Origin: Dipteris shenzhenensis
Lineage: Eukaryota > Polypodiophyta > Polypodiopsida > Gleicheniales
Reading direction: 5' to 3' (one strand)
Assembly: GCA_047967505.1 (NCBI GenBank)
Contig: CM106540.1
Length of the DNA: 64,000 nt
In this document: in pieces, positions 10,485 through 22,839 of the stretch
Layout: each line of letters opens with the position of its first letter
How positions within the stretch are numbered: the stretch's first letter is position 1
Translations under genes and position numbers: made by a program
Notes under the pieces: model-generated
The model's input: the letters and a program-made list of their open reading frames with translations, nothing else
What the model was told of the DNA's origin: nothing
Databases searched by the model: none

Positions 10485-13400
10485 AGGATAGCCAGTTGTA
10501 ATATACAGAGATTGGGCGGCATCCCTCATCGCCGTCGCAGACAATTGATCAAGAATCATTTTCATATCGTTCCCTAGACAGTCTTTTTCTTCAAGAACAC
10601 AAACTGGATGCTAGAGATTGCTCCAAGTCAGGTAAGTTGCTTTCAGGCCGGACTTTTTGGCTTCTTGCCTTGGGAACCAGAGGAGGTACATGCATATCAG
10701 TTTCAGATTCTATTCTCCGTCTGCTCATTGGATGCTCATTGGACACGGTACCATCACCTCCTCCAGGGCCCAGTGGATTTTACTTTTAATTGACGGACGT
10801 AAGGTTGGCTTCCTCAACCTCTACGCTCCGAACAATAGAGGGGACCGTGTTCTTTTTTGGAAAGAGTTGCTCTCATGGGCTGACATTGCAGATTCGTGGA
10901 TTATTGGAGGTGACTTCAACATGGTTGAGGTACCATCCGATAAGCAAGGGGGCAGAGAAGATGGGATTCATTCCCTCGAGAGAGTAGCTTGGGATGCCTT
11001 GTTGTTTAGGTTCAGTGGCAGAGATGTTTGATCAGATGATGCATTTCATATTTAGTCTCAGTCACTTTTGTTTTTGTGGTCAAACCGTAGGGTGCAGATG
11101 CCTATACATGCTCGGATTGACAGATTCTATGTGGATGATTGGGCTTTTGATACAGGGGGGACAGTTTGCATTGTACCTGGTGTTTCCACCTCCGACCATT
11201 TTTCGGTAGTTTTGTCTATCTCAGAGTCCCATCTGAGAGGACGGTCTCACAGTGTCAGGATCTCGGTTTCTCACTCGCAGGGGGGTGGCCAATCCTTCAC
11301 ATGTGGTCACAGCACTTGCCAGTATCAACAACTTTTATCACTCTATCGCTAGTGCTCGGCGAGGTGAGGTACTCAGGCAGAAGATTGGTATTCGCGGGCA
11401 ATTGGCAGCCTTGCAGAGGGAGGGGCAGAGACGACCATCAAATGCTTGGATACAAGAGCGCCTTATTGCAGCAAGGGCTCACTTGTAGACATTGCTTGAT
11501 CAGAGAGCAGAGTATGCCTTTCATGCACAGGAGTCCTTTTGGATACAAATGGGAGGGAGAGTCAATAAACACTTTTTCTCTACACCTGGTCCCAGACATA
11601 GTAGAGAGAGTGTCAAGCAGCTTATTGACTCTGACGGTGTTTTGCAGTCTCATCCGAATACCGTCATGCACTTTGCAACAGATTTTTTTGCCTCCCTTCT
11701 TTATGCAGATCCTGACATACATGTGAGAGATGTGGCTAGAGATGTAGTTTGGCAAAGTGTACCTGTGTTAGTCACACCGGAGATGATATGCTCACTTGAT
11801 GCACGCTTTACCAACACAGAGATGAGGACTGCTCTCTCCGCCCTTCATAAGGGCAAGTGCCTTGGTTCCGATGGTCTTACTCCATCTTTTTTTATAGCCT
11901 TTTGGGATATGATAGGTGATCATATTACTTCAGCCCTACATGGCATTTGGGACTCGGTTGAGATGCCTGACTCACTGATCGAGGGACTCATGCACCTTAT
12001 CCCGAAAGGTGGCAACATCAATTTTTTATCCCATTGGAGACCCATCGCTCTTTTGGGCACTCTATACAAAATGCTTGCTAAGGCAATCAACATCCGATTG
12101 CAACCCCTTCTTCCAGACCTCATCCATGATACTCAAACAGGTTTTGTGCATGACAGGAGCATATTTGATAATATCTTTTCCTTTTGGGAAGCCACAGAGT
12201 GGGCTATGTGAGCAGGCAGAGGCTGGCAGTTCTACTCTTGGACTTTGAGAAAGCCTATGACCGAGTAGATTGGGGTTTTCTTCAAGGCACTCTTCTATGA
12301 TTTGGATTTTCAGATGCATGGATTAGAGGGGTGGCCTGCCTTTACATATCAGCCCACAGCTAGGTTTTGATTGGAGGGGCAAGGTTTCAGATTTCCAGGT
12401 CAGTTGGTCAGCGATGCCCTTTAGCCCCCTTCCTTTTTCTTTTTGTGACAGAAGCTATGAGTATCTTCCTTAGATCTCATGCTGATCTTTATGGGCTGAG
12501 ATTGCCCTTGAGATAGGAGCAGGAGCTTCTTGACTGTGAGTTGGTTGATGACAGTGCTATTTTTATTGAGGCCTCTTCGCAATCACTTGATTCTTTCCGG
12601 ACAGCCTTGGATATCTTTTGTTCAGTTGCAAGGGCACAGATTAACAAGCATAAATCCTTTGGCTTTTGGATTAGTGATGAGGACACTCCAGGCTAGGGAG
12701 TTGACATTGGCTTTTCCTAGATTCAGGGGGGTGTTGCGGTCAGATATCTGGGATGCCAGGTAGGATTGGGCATATCTCCAGCACAGCAGTTTGCCCCAGT
12801 ACTGGAGAGTATAAGGAAAAAGCTAATTTTTTAGTGCTCAGCCAAACTCGACCTTGTATCTAGAGTTGTCATAGTGAACCAGGTTCTTTTGGCCACCGCC
12901 TGGTTTGTGTGTTCTTGTTGGTGCCGGTCTAGGGATTGCATCACTCAGCTCATTAGACAAGTCAGGAATTTTTTATGGAGTGGACTTAATGGCGCGCAGA
13001 TGTTGCAGCGAGGGTGGCCTGGGAGACCATTATTCTCCCTACATGTGAAGGGGCCTTAATATCATTGACCCGGACTTGCAGTGCAGGGCTTGCATTCAGG
13101 CTTGCACACCTATCTTGGGAGATGATTGGATGGACAGCCCTCACTGGATTTTTACTTCCGTCCCTCTCAGATTTCCTGCCTCTCCTCTCATGATTGCCAT
13201 CCTGAAAGCTTGGGGGAGCTTCAAGAACACTCTTCGGAGGGATCTGCCCTCTACCCTTGAAGAGATTGATAGGCAGCCAATCATTTGGAACGATAGTATA
13301 CTTGATGAGCATGGCAGACCATTGTGCACCTCCCATTACATGCAATGGTCTAGATGGGAGAGAGGCCCCACCTAGACAGTAGGCACTTGGAAGGCATTTA

Positions 13401-14225
13401 TTAGGCTACCTCAGGATCAGAGACTACAGTCAGTGAGTCACCTCAGAGGGGTAGCACGCAGGATTCAGCAGATAGATACAGCCATCCCAGTGGAATGGAT
13501 AGTTGAGATGCCTATTATTTCCACTACTTGAATGGAAGCTTTTTCGAGGATGGCAGTTCCTCTACAGGTGATCGGTCTTTGAGGTCTCGAGGAAGATGCG
13601 CTGGTCTTTGACGTTGGGGATGGAGGTATACTCTCTAGATCCACGGATGATATCCTTTTAGAGGTTGTCTTTCAGCCTGTTAGGATTGTTGGTTTTGTGG
13701 ACCATGAAGCGGGCTTGTAGTGGTACTTAGACCCTAACCCTTTGCTCTTGGCCCTGGGATCCTGGAGATTGTGGTTATATGGAGGTGCACCTATCAGGTG
13801 CTTGCAGTGGGACTTAGGAGAGTGGGAGTGGATAGATCATGGGCACCGAGAGAGGGGGATTCCCTTCTTTCGTTTCAGGGTTGGTAATGCCAGGAGATTT
13901 CAGATGAGCAGTAGGGGTTGGATTTCCTCCAGAGCCCCCCATTGGGACAGCTTCTTCATCACCGCAGATTTGCGTAGGAATTTCTGGAGGAGGCTCTGAA
14001 AATCCCTCAGGAATAGAAAGATCACTCTTTTCTTTTGGCTTTCTATTTATGGAGGGATTGCAGTGAATTAGTGGAGATCACGATTTGGGACTGATCCCAC
14101 TTGCCCTCGCTGTCATTTTGCAGAGGAGTCAATGTGACATTGTCTTTGGGACTGCAGTCAGGCGAAGACTGTTTGAAAAGGGGTTGCTTGGATACTCAGC
14201 ATTTTTCATACTTTCCCTTTCTTCA
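10482..14225 (+). pseudogene. LINE-2 ORF2: AP endonuclease, reverse transcriptase, zf-RVT
   Basis: ORF2 probably starts at ATG 10482 (MRIASCNIQRLGG, typical of plant L1 endonucleases). The endonuclease shows NLYAPN (10820), IGGDFN (about 10900-10920), ARIDRFYV (about 11113) and SDHFSVVL (about 11189). The RT begins in the frame 11492-12211 with GSDGLTPSFF, LIPKGG, HWRPIALLGT and QTGFVHDRS; then LDFEKAYDRVDW in a new frame, and a motif-C remnant LVDDS near 12545. A C-terminal domain (13070-13370) and a zf-RVT motif (CPRCHFAEES..H..WDC, about 14100-14160) follow. Many stops and frameshifts are present. The terminal segment seen in LINE-1 is missing, so the 3' end is truncated near 14225. It interrupts copia-1. 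Confidence 0.88.
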
Positions 14226-14227
14226 AA

Positions 14228-14291
14228 GGGATAACCATGCTTGAAAACATATGGGTCGCATGGTTATCCCTTATTGGGCCCCATATGTTTT
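14228..14291. repeat. Two interleaved inverted repeats (A-B-A'-B')
   Basis: A at 14228-14240 pairs perfectly with A' at 14258-14270 (13 bp); B at 14244-14255 pairs perfectly with B' at 14280-14291 (12 bp). The order A-B-A'-B' is that of an H-type pseudoknot in a transcript, or of two mutually exclusive cruciforms. It marks the 3' boundary of LINE-2. Confidence 0.85.
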
Positions 14292-14299
14292 ATGAGGGT

Positions 14300-14949
14300 G
14301 AGCCTTCTTCTTGGGCACTCTCGGTCTGCCGGCAAGTGATAGAGCCCTGCTCCCTTCAAGATGTACCACTTACTCCCTTTATTACACTGCAGCTACTCTC
14401 TTCTCACAGAGTACAAACTCCAGGCCTACACAGGAGCGATGCGACAGTCGTGCAAGCCCATTTGCTCTCTCAAAAGCAACAGCCCACCAGTGAGCAGCGC
14501 GCCCAATCCCCAAAATCCCACGACCAAAACTTACGTCCTCCTCCATGTTCCTACGAAACCTTCTCCCCCCAAAAAATCTTCCAAGCCCAAGCTCCACATA
14601 CGTGACTTCGTCGTCGATCTAGAAGCTCCTCTTTCCTCATCACATAGCCACGTTGCATGCTTGCCTTTCTTGATTCCAGCCACGTCACCCTTCATTAGCC
14701 ACCTCATGCTTACATTTTTACCACTCTCAAAGTTTCCCCCAAAACTTAGACCAAGGCCATTAATGCCTATATTTCAACCTTAGGCACACCATTCAACACC
14801 GTCACACTTGATACCATGCTGTACTCAAAAGCTGCTTCCACAAAATCTGATTGAATGCCAACAGATACACACACAAGTTGAACATCACACATGTACATAT
14901 GTACAAGATGACTTTGGGGTTTTCAAAAATCTTCACACATCGGCAGTAG
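14300..14949. other. Unassigned sequence, possible diverged dispersed repeat
   Basis: No recognised domain in any frame. The part 14640-14790 loosely resembles 19530-19690 (shared gccacctcat and acattttaccactc words), suggesting two old copies of one non-coding repeat. Confidence 0.3.
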
Positions 14950-16890
14950 CACAAACTGCTAGGAGAGGGTTCTTCTCCCTTCCGCTCGATCGAGATTCCT
15001 AGAGGAGACCTCAGCTCTCGCCCGCCTAGGAAAATAAGTTGAAGCTGAGGGAGCGGAGAAGGAAGCACAGGTGAGCCCAGCAACAACGCCACTAACAAAG
15101 GTGTTGAACAAGAAGCCGACAGCGAACGCACCTCAAGAAACAAAGAAGTTGTTCAGAGAGAGGATAAACGATAGATTACCAAAGCAACTGAAGTCGAGGC
15201 GGAAGCACAAAGCACACATGCCCCCCAGACTCTTCACATAGGAACTGGAACGAGACGAAGCCATCAAATGGAGTGGCTAAGCAGACATGCGTTGGTCGGG
15301 TTTTTGTCGGGGAGTAAGACCCCCTTGACAGTGATTGAAACTTTGATTCGAACCAACTAGTTGACAGAAGGGGCTAGTTGTTACCAACGTTAGATTCCTC
15401 AGGAAGGGGCATTTCGTTTTCCTTTTTGAAAGGGCCGACATGGTAGCAAGAGCTTTGCAACATGGGCTATGGACCATTTGAAACCTAGCTTTGTATCTTT
15501 CATGGTGGTCTCACAACTTCCCTAGACAATCCAAGGTCCACTAAAATTCCCATTTGGGTTGAACTGCCTAATTTACGTTTGTCCCTCTGTAACCCACTCC
15601 CTGCCCTTTGTAGGGGATTGGGTAAGGTGTTCGGGATCGAAGCCAAAAACTTCATAAATCCTAGGGGGAATCCTCAGATCTGCATCTAGATGGATATAGT
15701 TGAGGATCTGCCTAGCTCTTTGGTGATCCTCATAATGGAAGTGTTTTTAGAGAAGAAGAACTTCTTTATAATAATCTTCCTAATTCTTGTTTCCCGTGTG
15801 GACTTGCAAGTCACGTAGTGAAGAATTGCCCCCAGAAGAAGAATAAACCGAAGCCTTAGATCCCTCCCACTCCTAAGCCTCCTATGATGCAGATGGGTGC
15901 GCAAGGCCCCTCCCCTGTGAAAGGGCAGTGCTTCACTCTTACATCTATCTATGCCTCAAACAGCTATAAGGACATGAAGATCACCTGGGATCACTAGATG
16001 CAATTGGTGAAAGAGAAATGGTTGAATCCAGCAAGGACAGATGGTTGGAAAAGGCTCAATTGTCAAAGGTTCAGAAAGAGATGCATGGGAGAATGTCAAG
16101 GAGAAGCTATAGTTGGTTGATACGGGTAAAGGGGGTCTTTTCACTTGGTGCAACAGTCAAACAAGTCTCAATAGAAGAGAGGCCAGACTAGATAGAAATT
16201 ATCTTTCCCAGGACCTGTTGAGTGAGGTGTCCTCTTTGATTGATCAGATTCACCCTACTCTCTCCCTCTCTAACCATAAACCTATCACACTCCAATGTGA
16301 CTTTGGATTGGGGAGGCCGTCCATCTCTTGGTTTAAACAAGGCTGATCCAAAACTCTTTGGTCTTAGGAGTATATAGGAAAGGATTTGTCATATTTGGAA
16401 GGAATGTTTCACATAACAAAGACCCGCTGAGGTTTCGTGGCTAGAGGCAGTGATGAGGGCCCAAAAAGTTCTAATGCAAGCAAGAAAGGACAGGGCCAAG
16501 ATCAAAGCACGACGAATGGACAAAATAAGAGAGACCATGAATTGGAGAGGTCAGCCAGGCTAGGGGACTCCAGAGCTCAAGAAGAGCTACTACAAGGCAA
16601 ACGATACCTAAGAATGCAAGAGCAACTTTTGTTTGAAAAAAGAAAAAAAAGAACGCAAGAGCAATTAAAGCTCAATGAGTCCAGAACTTACCTTAGGAAA
16701 TGGTGAGCAGGTAAAATCAATAGGCCAACCAAAGAAACCTTCAAGCTAATCAGAAGAAAGAGGGCACAGGAAGAAATCCCTGTGTTGAAAAAAGGTGACA
16801 ACTCTTTAGGAGCTGACACATCAGAGGCCATTCAATTGATTCATCAGCACTTCCAAATCTTCTATCAAATTCTATTCCTCCTAATGAGTC
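14950..16890 (+). pseudogene. LINE-3: older LINE, ORF1 and endonuclease part
   Basis: A heavily decayed LINE of a different subfamily from LINE-2. Around 15410-15640, over two frames, lies a DUF4283-like ORF1 core (GHFVFLFERADMVARAL, then IPIWVELPNLRLSL). A CCHC knuckle CFPCGLASHVVKNC follows at about 15787-15828. The endonuclease C-terminus is in the frame 16113-16346: GGLFTWCN, EARLDRNYL and LSNHKPITLQ, the L1-EN signature with Asn in place of the usual Asp in SDH. The start of the RT-linker region (EAIQLIHQHFQIF) is at about 16828. No RT palm follows: homology stops near 16890, next to the leader of the minus-strand LTR element. The 5' boundary is uncertain. Confidence 0.75.
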
Positions 16891-17058
16891 GATGAGAGGT
16901 GGCAGATCATGGCGTGGAGAAGAGAGCTCAAGGAAGGAGAGAAGAGGGCAGCCTTCCAAGGAGGAGGAGGTAGAGTAGCTTCATTGGCCTCCCTCATCTC
17001 AACCTTTTGGAAGGGAAAGGGAAAGGGAAAGAGAAAGAGAGAGCAGGGCTAGGAACAT

Positions 17059-17071
17059 GGCTCTGATACCA
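17059..17071 (-). other. Primer-binding site of minus-strand LTR element
   Basis: Reverse complement reads TGGTATCAGAGCC, two bases beyond the LTR end. Only about 170 bp of leader remains toward lower coordinates before LINE-3 sequence; no gag or pol of this element is in the window. Confidence 0.85.
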
Positions 17072-17073
17072 TA

Positions 17074-18074
17074 TGAAGAGACGTGGCGGTAGGAGAATGC
17101 CAAGCTAACTAGGAACGGAATGGAAATATGGAAAGCATAATGGAAAGGCAAAATGGAAAGAAAATGAAAGAAATGATAATGATAACCAAAATACTCACAT
17201 GTAGATAGCTTGATGTTGACTGATGTGATAGACAATAGACAAGTACAACACTATATAGTGTGCCACTAGCACAGGTTACGTTGCAACGCGTTTTAGAGCC
17301 CAGCCAGGTCTGAAACGCCGTTTTAGAGAAACGCGTTTCAGAGTCTGAAACATTTCAGGACCCTAAAACGGCTGGCTGAAACGTTTCAGCCAGCGTGAAA
17401 CGCGTTTCAGAGCTGAAACGGGCCGTTTCAGACAACACAGGCTGGTAGGTCTCCAAAATGACGCGAAATCCGCCGCCAGCCCTGTTTTTGGTCTCTTTTC
17501 TTTCGATTTTGGCCTCCTTCCACTCCTTCGGCCTCATACTCTCTCCATCCTCAAGGTTTTCCAGCCCTCCTTGAGCCCCATTCACTTCTTTCCTCTCCTT
17601 TCTCTCCTGCAAACTGCTTCAGCCCTCCGTCATCATCTACTCCCCTCCAGCCCCCTCCTTCAGCCCCCTCTTTCAGACCTCTCTTTCAGCCTTCTATTCC
17701 CTCCTTTTTCAGGCCCCACTTTCAAGTTTCAGCCCTCTCTTTCAACCCTTGGCTCTCTTTCAAGCTGTAGGCTGTAGCATTCTAAATGTGTGTGTTCTCA
17801 TCTCAAAACCCCCTTTTCTAAACCCCCCCTTGCTGACCTGGCGTTTCCCCGTTTCAGCCCTCCCAGAAATCTTGAAACGTTTCCGTTTTCGTTTTCGTTT
17901 TCGTTTCCGTTGCCCGTTTCCCCGTTTTCCCTAACTATGGCCACTAGACTCTAGAAAGTCACAATGTCTATGGGATATCTCCCAATATGACACGTGGCAT
18001 GTCTAGGACTCACTAGACTATAAAACACACCTAGAACACTCATTTTAGAATCACTTTGGCTTCATACTCCAACA
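17074..18074 (-). repeat. LTR of copia-type element, split by a hAT-like insert
   Basis: On the minus strand it starts TGTTGGAGTATGAAGCC and ends CTCTTCA. Removing the 670-bp insert and one target duplication leaves about 323 bp, close to the 327-bp solo LTR at 26868-27194, to which it is clearly similar (shared gagtctagtgg, gtgttgtacttgtctattgtct and catttttgcctttc-like words). The partner LTR was not found. Confidence 0.88.
17270..17939. mobile_element. Non-autonomous hAT-like transposon (about 670 bp)
   Basis: Inserted in the LTR at 17074-18074 and flanked by an 8-bp target duplication GCCACTAG (17262-17269 and 17940-17947), the length typical of hAT elements. Ends read CACAGGTTACG and, on the other strand, CATAGTTAGGG: short imperfect terminal inverted repeats. 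About a dozen GAAACG/AAACGG motifs fill the first 170 bp and a similar number the last 100 bp, as in Ac/Ds, where AAACGG motifs in subterminal DNA bind the transposase. The middle is pyrimidine-rich and carries no transposase, so it would need one in trans. Confidence 0.8.
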
Positions 18075-20090
18075 CCCAATGCATCCTTTGTGAAAGCAAC
18101 ACTAGCAGGAGGCGATATACCAGGCCGTGGCAAGGACCTGGTTTGCCACTAAGGCATGACTTGCTAGGGAGAGCTTGGTTGAGCTTCAGTAGAGAAGCTT
18201 GCGTCGGAACACTCTCAAGGACCGGGGCGATCTGCTGCTGTGCTATAATGTCGATACCAACTTGGCATCCGAGGTATCTCGCTGTCTGACCCCACGGTAT
18301 CCATCTGAAGCAAAAGTCACTCTCCCACTCGCGAATCTCTTGTGTCTCCTCATAGCCCGTTGATAAGGGAAAAAAAGGAAAGACAACCAGGAATTATGTG
18401 CTTCCACGTCAGATAGGTGAGACTTCATAGGGATTAGCTGCAATGTGGGCTCGTAGATGATGAGCTTATGAACCAGATTCCAGAGTATGTGTCTTTGTAA
18501 TAGGCACCGAGACAAACCCCCACAAAAAAAAAACTGACTGAACATGGATCACACAGACTCAAAGAGAGACAAAAGACTACACAGCCCGAAACAGATAAAC
18601 TTAGAACTGAACTTCCCCCCAAAAATCAGAGAACAGTCAGCCTCAGAATACTATAAACCCACAGCCAAAACTCCTAAGCTTCGATCAAGGACAACAGCTC
18701 GTAACTCTCCCCAAATCTGCAGTCAACGACCAAAGAGTGAAAGGGACTGGAATATCAGATCGCATCAACCATGTTTGCCTTACAAATCCACTTCCAGTGT
18801 ATGTATCCTTCTCCTACCCACAGAGTACTCCACGCTCATACTTCACATCGCCAACAGTCCTTCAGCCAGCAGAAAACGATACACAGCTACGCCTCAAGCT
18901 TTACTAATCCATAGCTCATCACCAATCACACACAAACCCAACGGGAGACACCTCCAGCAACAGCCCTTTCATATGATCATAGCCAGACAACGCATTCTCT
19001 GCATCATTTCTGTTATCACCCACATTCCTTCCTATAACGTTGATATTTCGTAGCCTCTCTTGCATCTGCTCACGTGCAAACGATGATTGTCCGGCTTGTG
19101 AGGTAGCCATGCTCAGCCAACTACAAACAGCTCGCTATCTCTGGAGATCTTCAGCGCCAAGGTCTCCTCAGCATCACCAGCAGCGTCAAATAGCGCTTCT
19201 CTCCCATTCGATCTGAATTCACCACGTAGCTGTAACCCCGGAGCACCCAGAGCTTATCCTTTCCAAACCTGGAGTCCCTTTGTGCCAAGCATGCAGTCGG
19301 AAAAATCCCCCTCCCATCACGTACATAGGCCTTCACTTGATATGCGCTCAGCCTTTCGCTTATGCACACCCTCTCTTTCATCTACGAGAGACTTTCTCTT
19401 CGTCCAGCCTTCTCTTCAAGGAGCCCCCTTGTGCAACGTAGATCCTTCTAACGTAAAACCAAATCAACTGCTAGCCGCCATCTTCACGTAGCTCTAGCTC
19501 ACAGTCCAGAAGCTCCGCTTCATCCTTTCACGTAGCCACCTTGCATGTGCAAGATGCCTTCCCAACCAGTCCAGCCACCTCAGCCTAATTTGCCACCTCA
19601 TCAGTGACATTTTACCACTCCCATTTAAAAAATGCAAATATCCCCCCAAGGCACATTAAATGCACATTTTGGACCTTTAGTCACACAATTCCCACACACA
19701 TTAGCATGCACATTAAAGCTTGCATGCACCCCCGTACACACACATGAAAAGCCCCTTGACATGGGCACCAAAACATATCAAATTCCCGTAACATGCAAGT
19801 GCACATTGACTCAAGAAAATATTAAAAAACCCTTCATGACTTGACTTTACATGACCCCAAAAACATTTCACTTGACCACACACTGGACACCCTGTCTGGT
19901 ACAACCACATTGCATTTCATCATTTCCCATGAAGTCCTTGCAAAACATACTTTATTGTCTCAAAAAACTATACATCAGTCCATCATGCTTGTGAAAGAAA
20001 AATCCACAAATGCCAAAAGCCCACACCTACCCTAGATGTGTACAACTATGTGCCTACCCACAGCTATATACAGTGCTCAAAAACTTGATA
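18075..20090. other. Unassigned region
   Basis: No recognised domain. Open frames of 60-170 codons occur (18544-19053 +, 18243-18545 -, 18919-19110 -, 19151-19381 -). The 63-codon minus frame at 18919-19110 begins MATSQAGQSSFAREQ and looks protein-like, and a further minus frame lies just upstream of it, but neither resembles a family I know. An exon of an unidentified gene or repeat sequence are both possible. Confidence 0.3.
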
Positions 20091-20099
20091 CAAATTTTG

Positions 20100-21135
20100 T
20101 CCTATAACCATGAAGAAACCTATGGACTTTGTCTAGTTGATGTGCGGACCCGAGGCCTCGCAGTAGATAGCTAGGGCTCCCCTGACTCTCTTCAAGCTCG
20201 CTGTGGTGCCCTCAACATACAAGGCCGTGTCATCTGCAAACTCAGAGTCAAGCAGTTCCTTCTCCTGTCTGATTGGGAGCCTCAACCCTGTGAGGCCTGC
20301 TACCTGTGATCTCAAGTAGTAGCCCAAAGCCTCCGCCACGAACAAGAACAGGAAGGGAGCAAGTGAGTAGCCTTAACGGACCGAGCAAGAGAGAGGAAAG
20401 GCCTCGCCCATGTGTCCTCCGATAAGCATATGGCTAGAGCTCCCTTCATAAAGCATAGAAACTCCTGTGACCCATCTGTCTGAGAAACCCAATCTCCGCA
20501 TAGTACCCTCTAGGAAGGACCACTCCACCTTGTCATAGGCCTTTTCAAAATCCAAGAGAAGGACGGCCAGCGGCTGTGACGACTCCTTGGACCAATCCAC
20601 TGCCTCCTAGAACGTGAAGATGTTGTCCAGGATGCTATGCTCCTGAACGAACCCGGTCTGTGTGTCGTGGATGATGTTAGTAAGATAGGGCCGTGACCAC
20701 AAGCTCAAGACCTTGGCGAGGATCTTGTATGCAGTATCAAGCAAAGTGATCGGTCTCCACTACCGGATGTCTGACCTATCTCCCCCCTTTGGGATCAAAC
20801 AAATCCACCCCTTGCTCAGGGACTGAGGGAGGGAGCTCGTGTCCAAAATCTCCTAGCAAGCTAGTCGGAAAGGGGTGGAGATAATCTCCCAGAAGCTCCG
20901 GAAGAAGGCTGGAGTCAAGCCATCCTCACCAGGACACTTCTGGGTTGGGAGAGCCTTGAGGGTTTCCCAGAGCTCCTCATCCGTGAAAGGCTCCTCTAGT
21001 CTGCTGCATAAATCCTGCGAGACTACTATCGGAACGTGATCCCAAACTACCTCTCAGGACACAATACCAGTTGGAGTCATCCTCTTCGTCTGAAAGAGCT
21101 GGCTGTAAAAACCTATGGTCAAGTCTAATATCTCA
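20100..21135 (-). pseudogene. LINE-4 ORF2: reverse transcriptase
   Basis: Reading down from 21135: DPQGIMHTD, FYSQLF, PGEDGLTPAFF, ICLIPKGGDRSD, WRPITLLDTAYKILAK, QTGFVQEHSILDNIFTF, then AVLLLDFEKAYDKVEW (20373-20600) and DSEFADDTALYVEG (20133-20345; motif C at about 20228-20245, both Asp retained). In-frame stops sit near 20353 and 20607, among others. The RT palm is nearly complete but the C-terminal domain and 3' UTR are gone at about 20100. It is close to LINE-1 and LINE-2 in sequence. Confidence 0.9.
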
Positions 21136-22800
21136 TGCAGATCAGTGTGCATGATGCCCTGCGGATCTCAGAGACACTGCAACTGTGTGTCTGCTGATCG
21201 GGGCCCAGTGGTCTGGAAAAACCTGTGGAGGCAAACTGGTCCACTTCTCCAATCCTGTGGAGGCAAACTGGAAACTCCAAACGGAGTGTCTGAGAGCCCA
21301 CTGCATTAATCAAACCCCCCTTCCGTGGCTGCAGGACCATAAGCGTTACCTCCAGTGGTAAAGAATAAGAGTCCGAGATCTCCATATAATTCCAGGGTCC
21401 CAACCTCTAGAAGTTCCGCAGTAAGGGACGCTCAGGCTAGAGGTGGGGACCTGCTGACTGGGGAACGAGCCTTGTCCCTCTGGCTCCCTCCCCAAATGGA
21501 CCTAATGCTGCGATCAGGGAGTAGAAGGGGACGTCGTCTTACCCTTGCATGCTAGTAGGGGTGTCGAAGCAGGGGAGGGGAGGGAGGCTAAGAACCTGCT
21601 ACGGAGGTGAAGAGGGGGGCGGTGAGGGAGGGAGGAGGGAGGGGGGCGGGTGGTGAGAGTGATCATAGCAGGAGGGGCAAGAAGAGGGAGGGGGGGGGGG
21701 GAACCCGGGGGAGGGGGAGGGGGGGAATAGGGGCGACCACAGGCCCCCCTTGCTGATCAGGTTCACCGAGGCTCTGGATCCGCTCCTCCTAAGCCGCTGC
21801 CTGGCTAACGTTTGCCATTGCCTCATCAGGAACTCTTGGGACTCGCTATTGATGCAAGGGTGGATGCGAACGTTGAACCTCCATCACGGGAGGATCATCT
21901 GGTTGGGTGGTGGTCCCTTCCACTTGGGGAGGTGGATCTCCACATAAGCGCTCCTGCTGCTGCTCCTCCTCCTCAGGTGCCTCGCGAACAACCCTGTCTC
22001 TCTCTCTCTACGTTTGACCCTCTATCTGCGGCACTTGCGAGCCTGTTTGCTTAGTTTCTTTTTCTTTTTAATCTGGGTCCAGTCCCCTTCTGAGGGGGTC
22101 ACCCAGGGGGTCTGAGACTCTTGCCCCTCTTGTCTGAGGGGGTGCTGGACTCTGGTCTGCAAACTCTGCCTACAATCTCCACCAGCTAGCAAAGTGTGCC
22201 CCCTTCGAGGGTCTTCAGGAGGATCAAGTTTGGGAGGGACTCTGGGCTCTCAACCACTAGTTGATCCTAGGGACCCTGTCATTTGCTACAACTGAGGCGG
22301 CCGACTCTGGCGAGGACTCAAGCACGGTGCCAAATGCTCGACCAATGGAGGGAGGATGGCTCGATACTCCTTTGGGAGCCCTCGGAAGTGGAGCGTAATC
22401 GGAAAACAGAGAACATGGTGTGTCGTGTCCATGTCCTCCACTGTAGCCATGGTACCAAGGAAAGAGGTACACTAGATGCGGGCCAAGGAGGATGGGGCTC
22501 TACTCCATGAGTGTTGAGGCAGTGTCGGGGCAGCTCAGTTGGATGAGGAATACACCTCTTCTGTAGATGCTGACCTCCTGGATGTGGTCACCCTCTAATG
22601 CTAAGCTCGCCTAGATTCACTCTCGCACCTGCCACCTTGTAGGCGTGAGGCCCACAATTTTGTCCATGATCGCCTTGTTTTGGAGGGATTGAATTGCCTG
22701 TTGTACCTGCCGCTTGTCAGTTGGGGAAAGAAGAACCTTAACGGCTGTGGGATTCGAGGGTGCTGCCATAGAGCCCCTTTGGCCAAACCAAGGGTCATCA
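21136..22800 (-). pseudogene. LINE-4 ORF1 and linker, badly decayed
   Basis: The N-terminus of ORF1 lies at about 22630-22740 (KVLLSPTDKRQVQQAIQSL) and aligns in position with the LINE-2 ORF1 N-terminus. A frame at 22257-22472 may be the ORF1 C-terminal region. The CCHC knuckle and the endonuclease motifs GDFN and SDH were not found, so a large part of ORF1/EN is deleted or unrecognisable. A G-run tract lies at 21600-21735. Confidence 0.5.
21600..21735 (+). repeat. G-rich tract with many G-runs
   Basis: The + strand is dominated by runs of three to twelve G separated by short A/T/C stretches, which satisfies the usual G-quadruplex pattern several times over. It lies within the decayed LINE-4 and reads as C-rich in the LINE orientation. 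Confidence 0.7.
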
Positions 22801-22839
22801 CCAAGGTTTTCTTTCACACAAATGCTCCCACTGCAGGGA

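Noticed and set aside
17355-17612. Minus-strand frame inside the hAT-like element as a transposase
   Set aside because: Too short (85 codons), built from the repeated GAAACG motifs, with no DDE or BED-type residues.
18544-19053. 169-codon + frame as a gene
   Set aside because: Composition-driven frame without recognisable domains; a protein-like minus frame overlaps it, so neither can be assigned.
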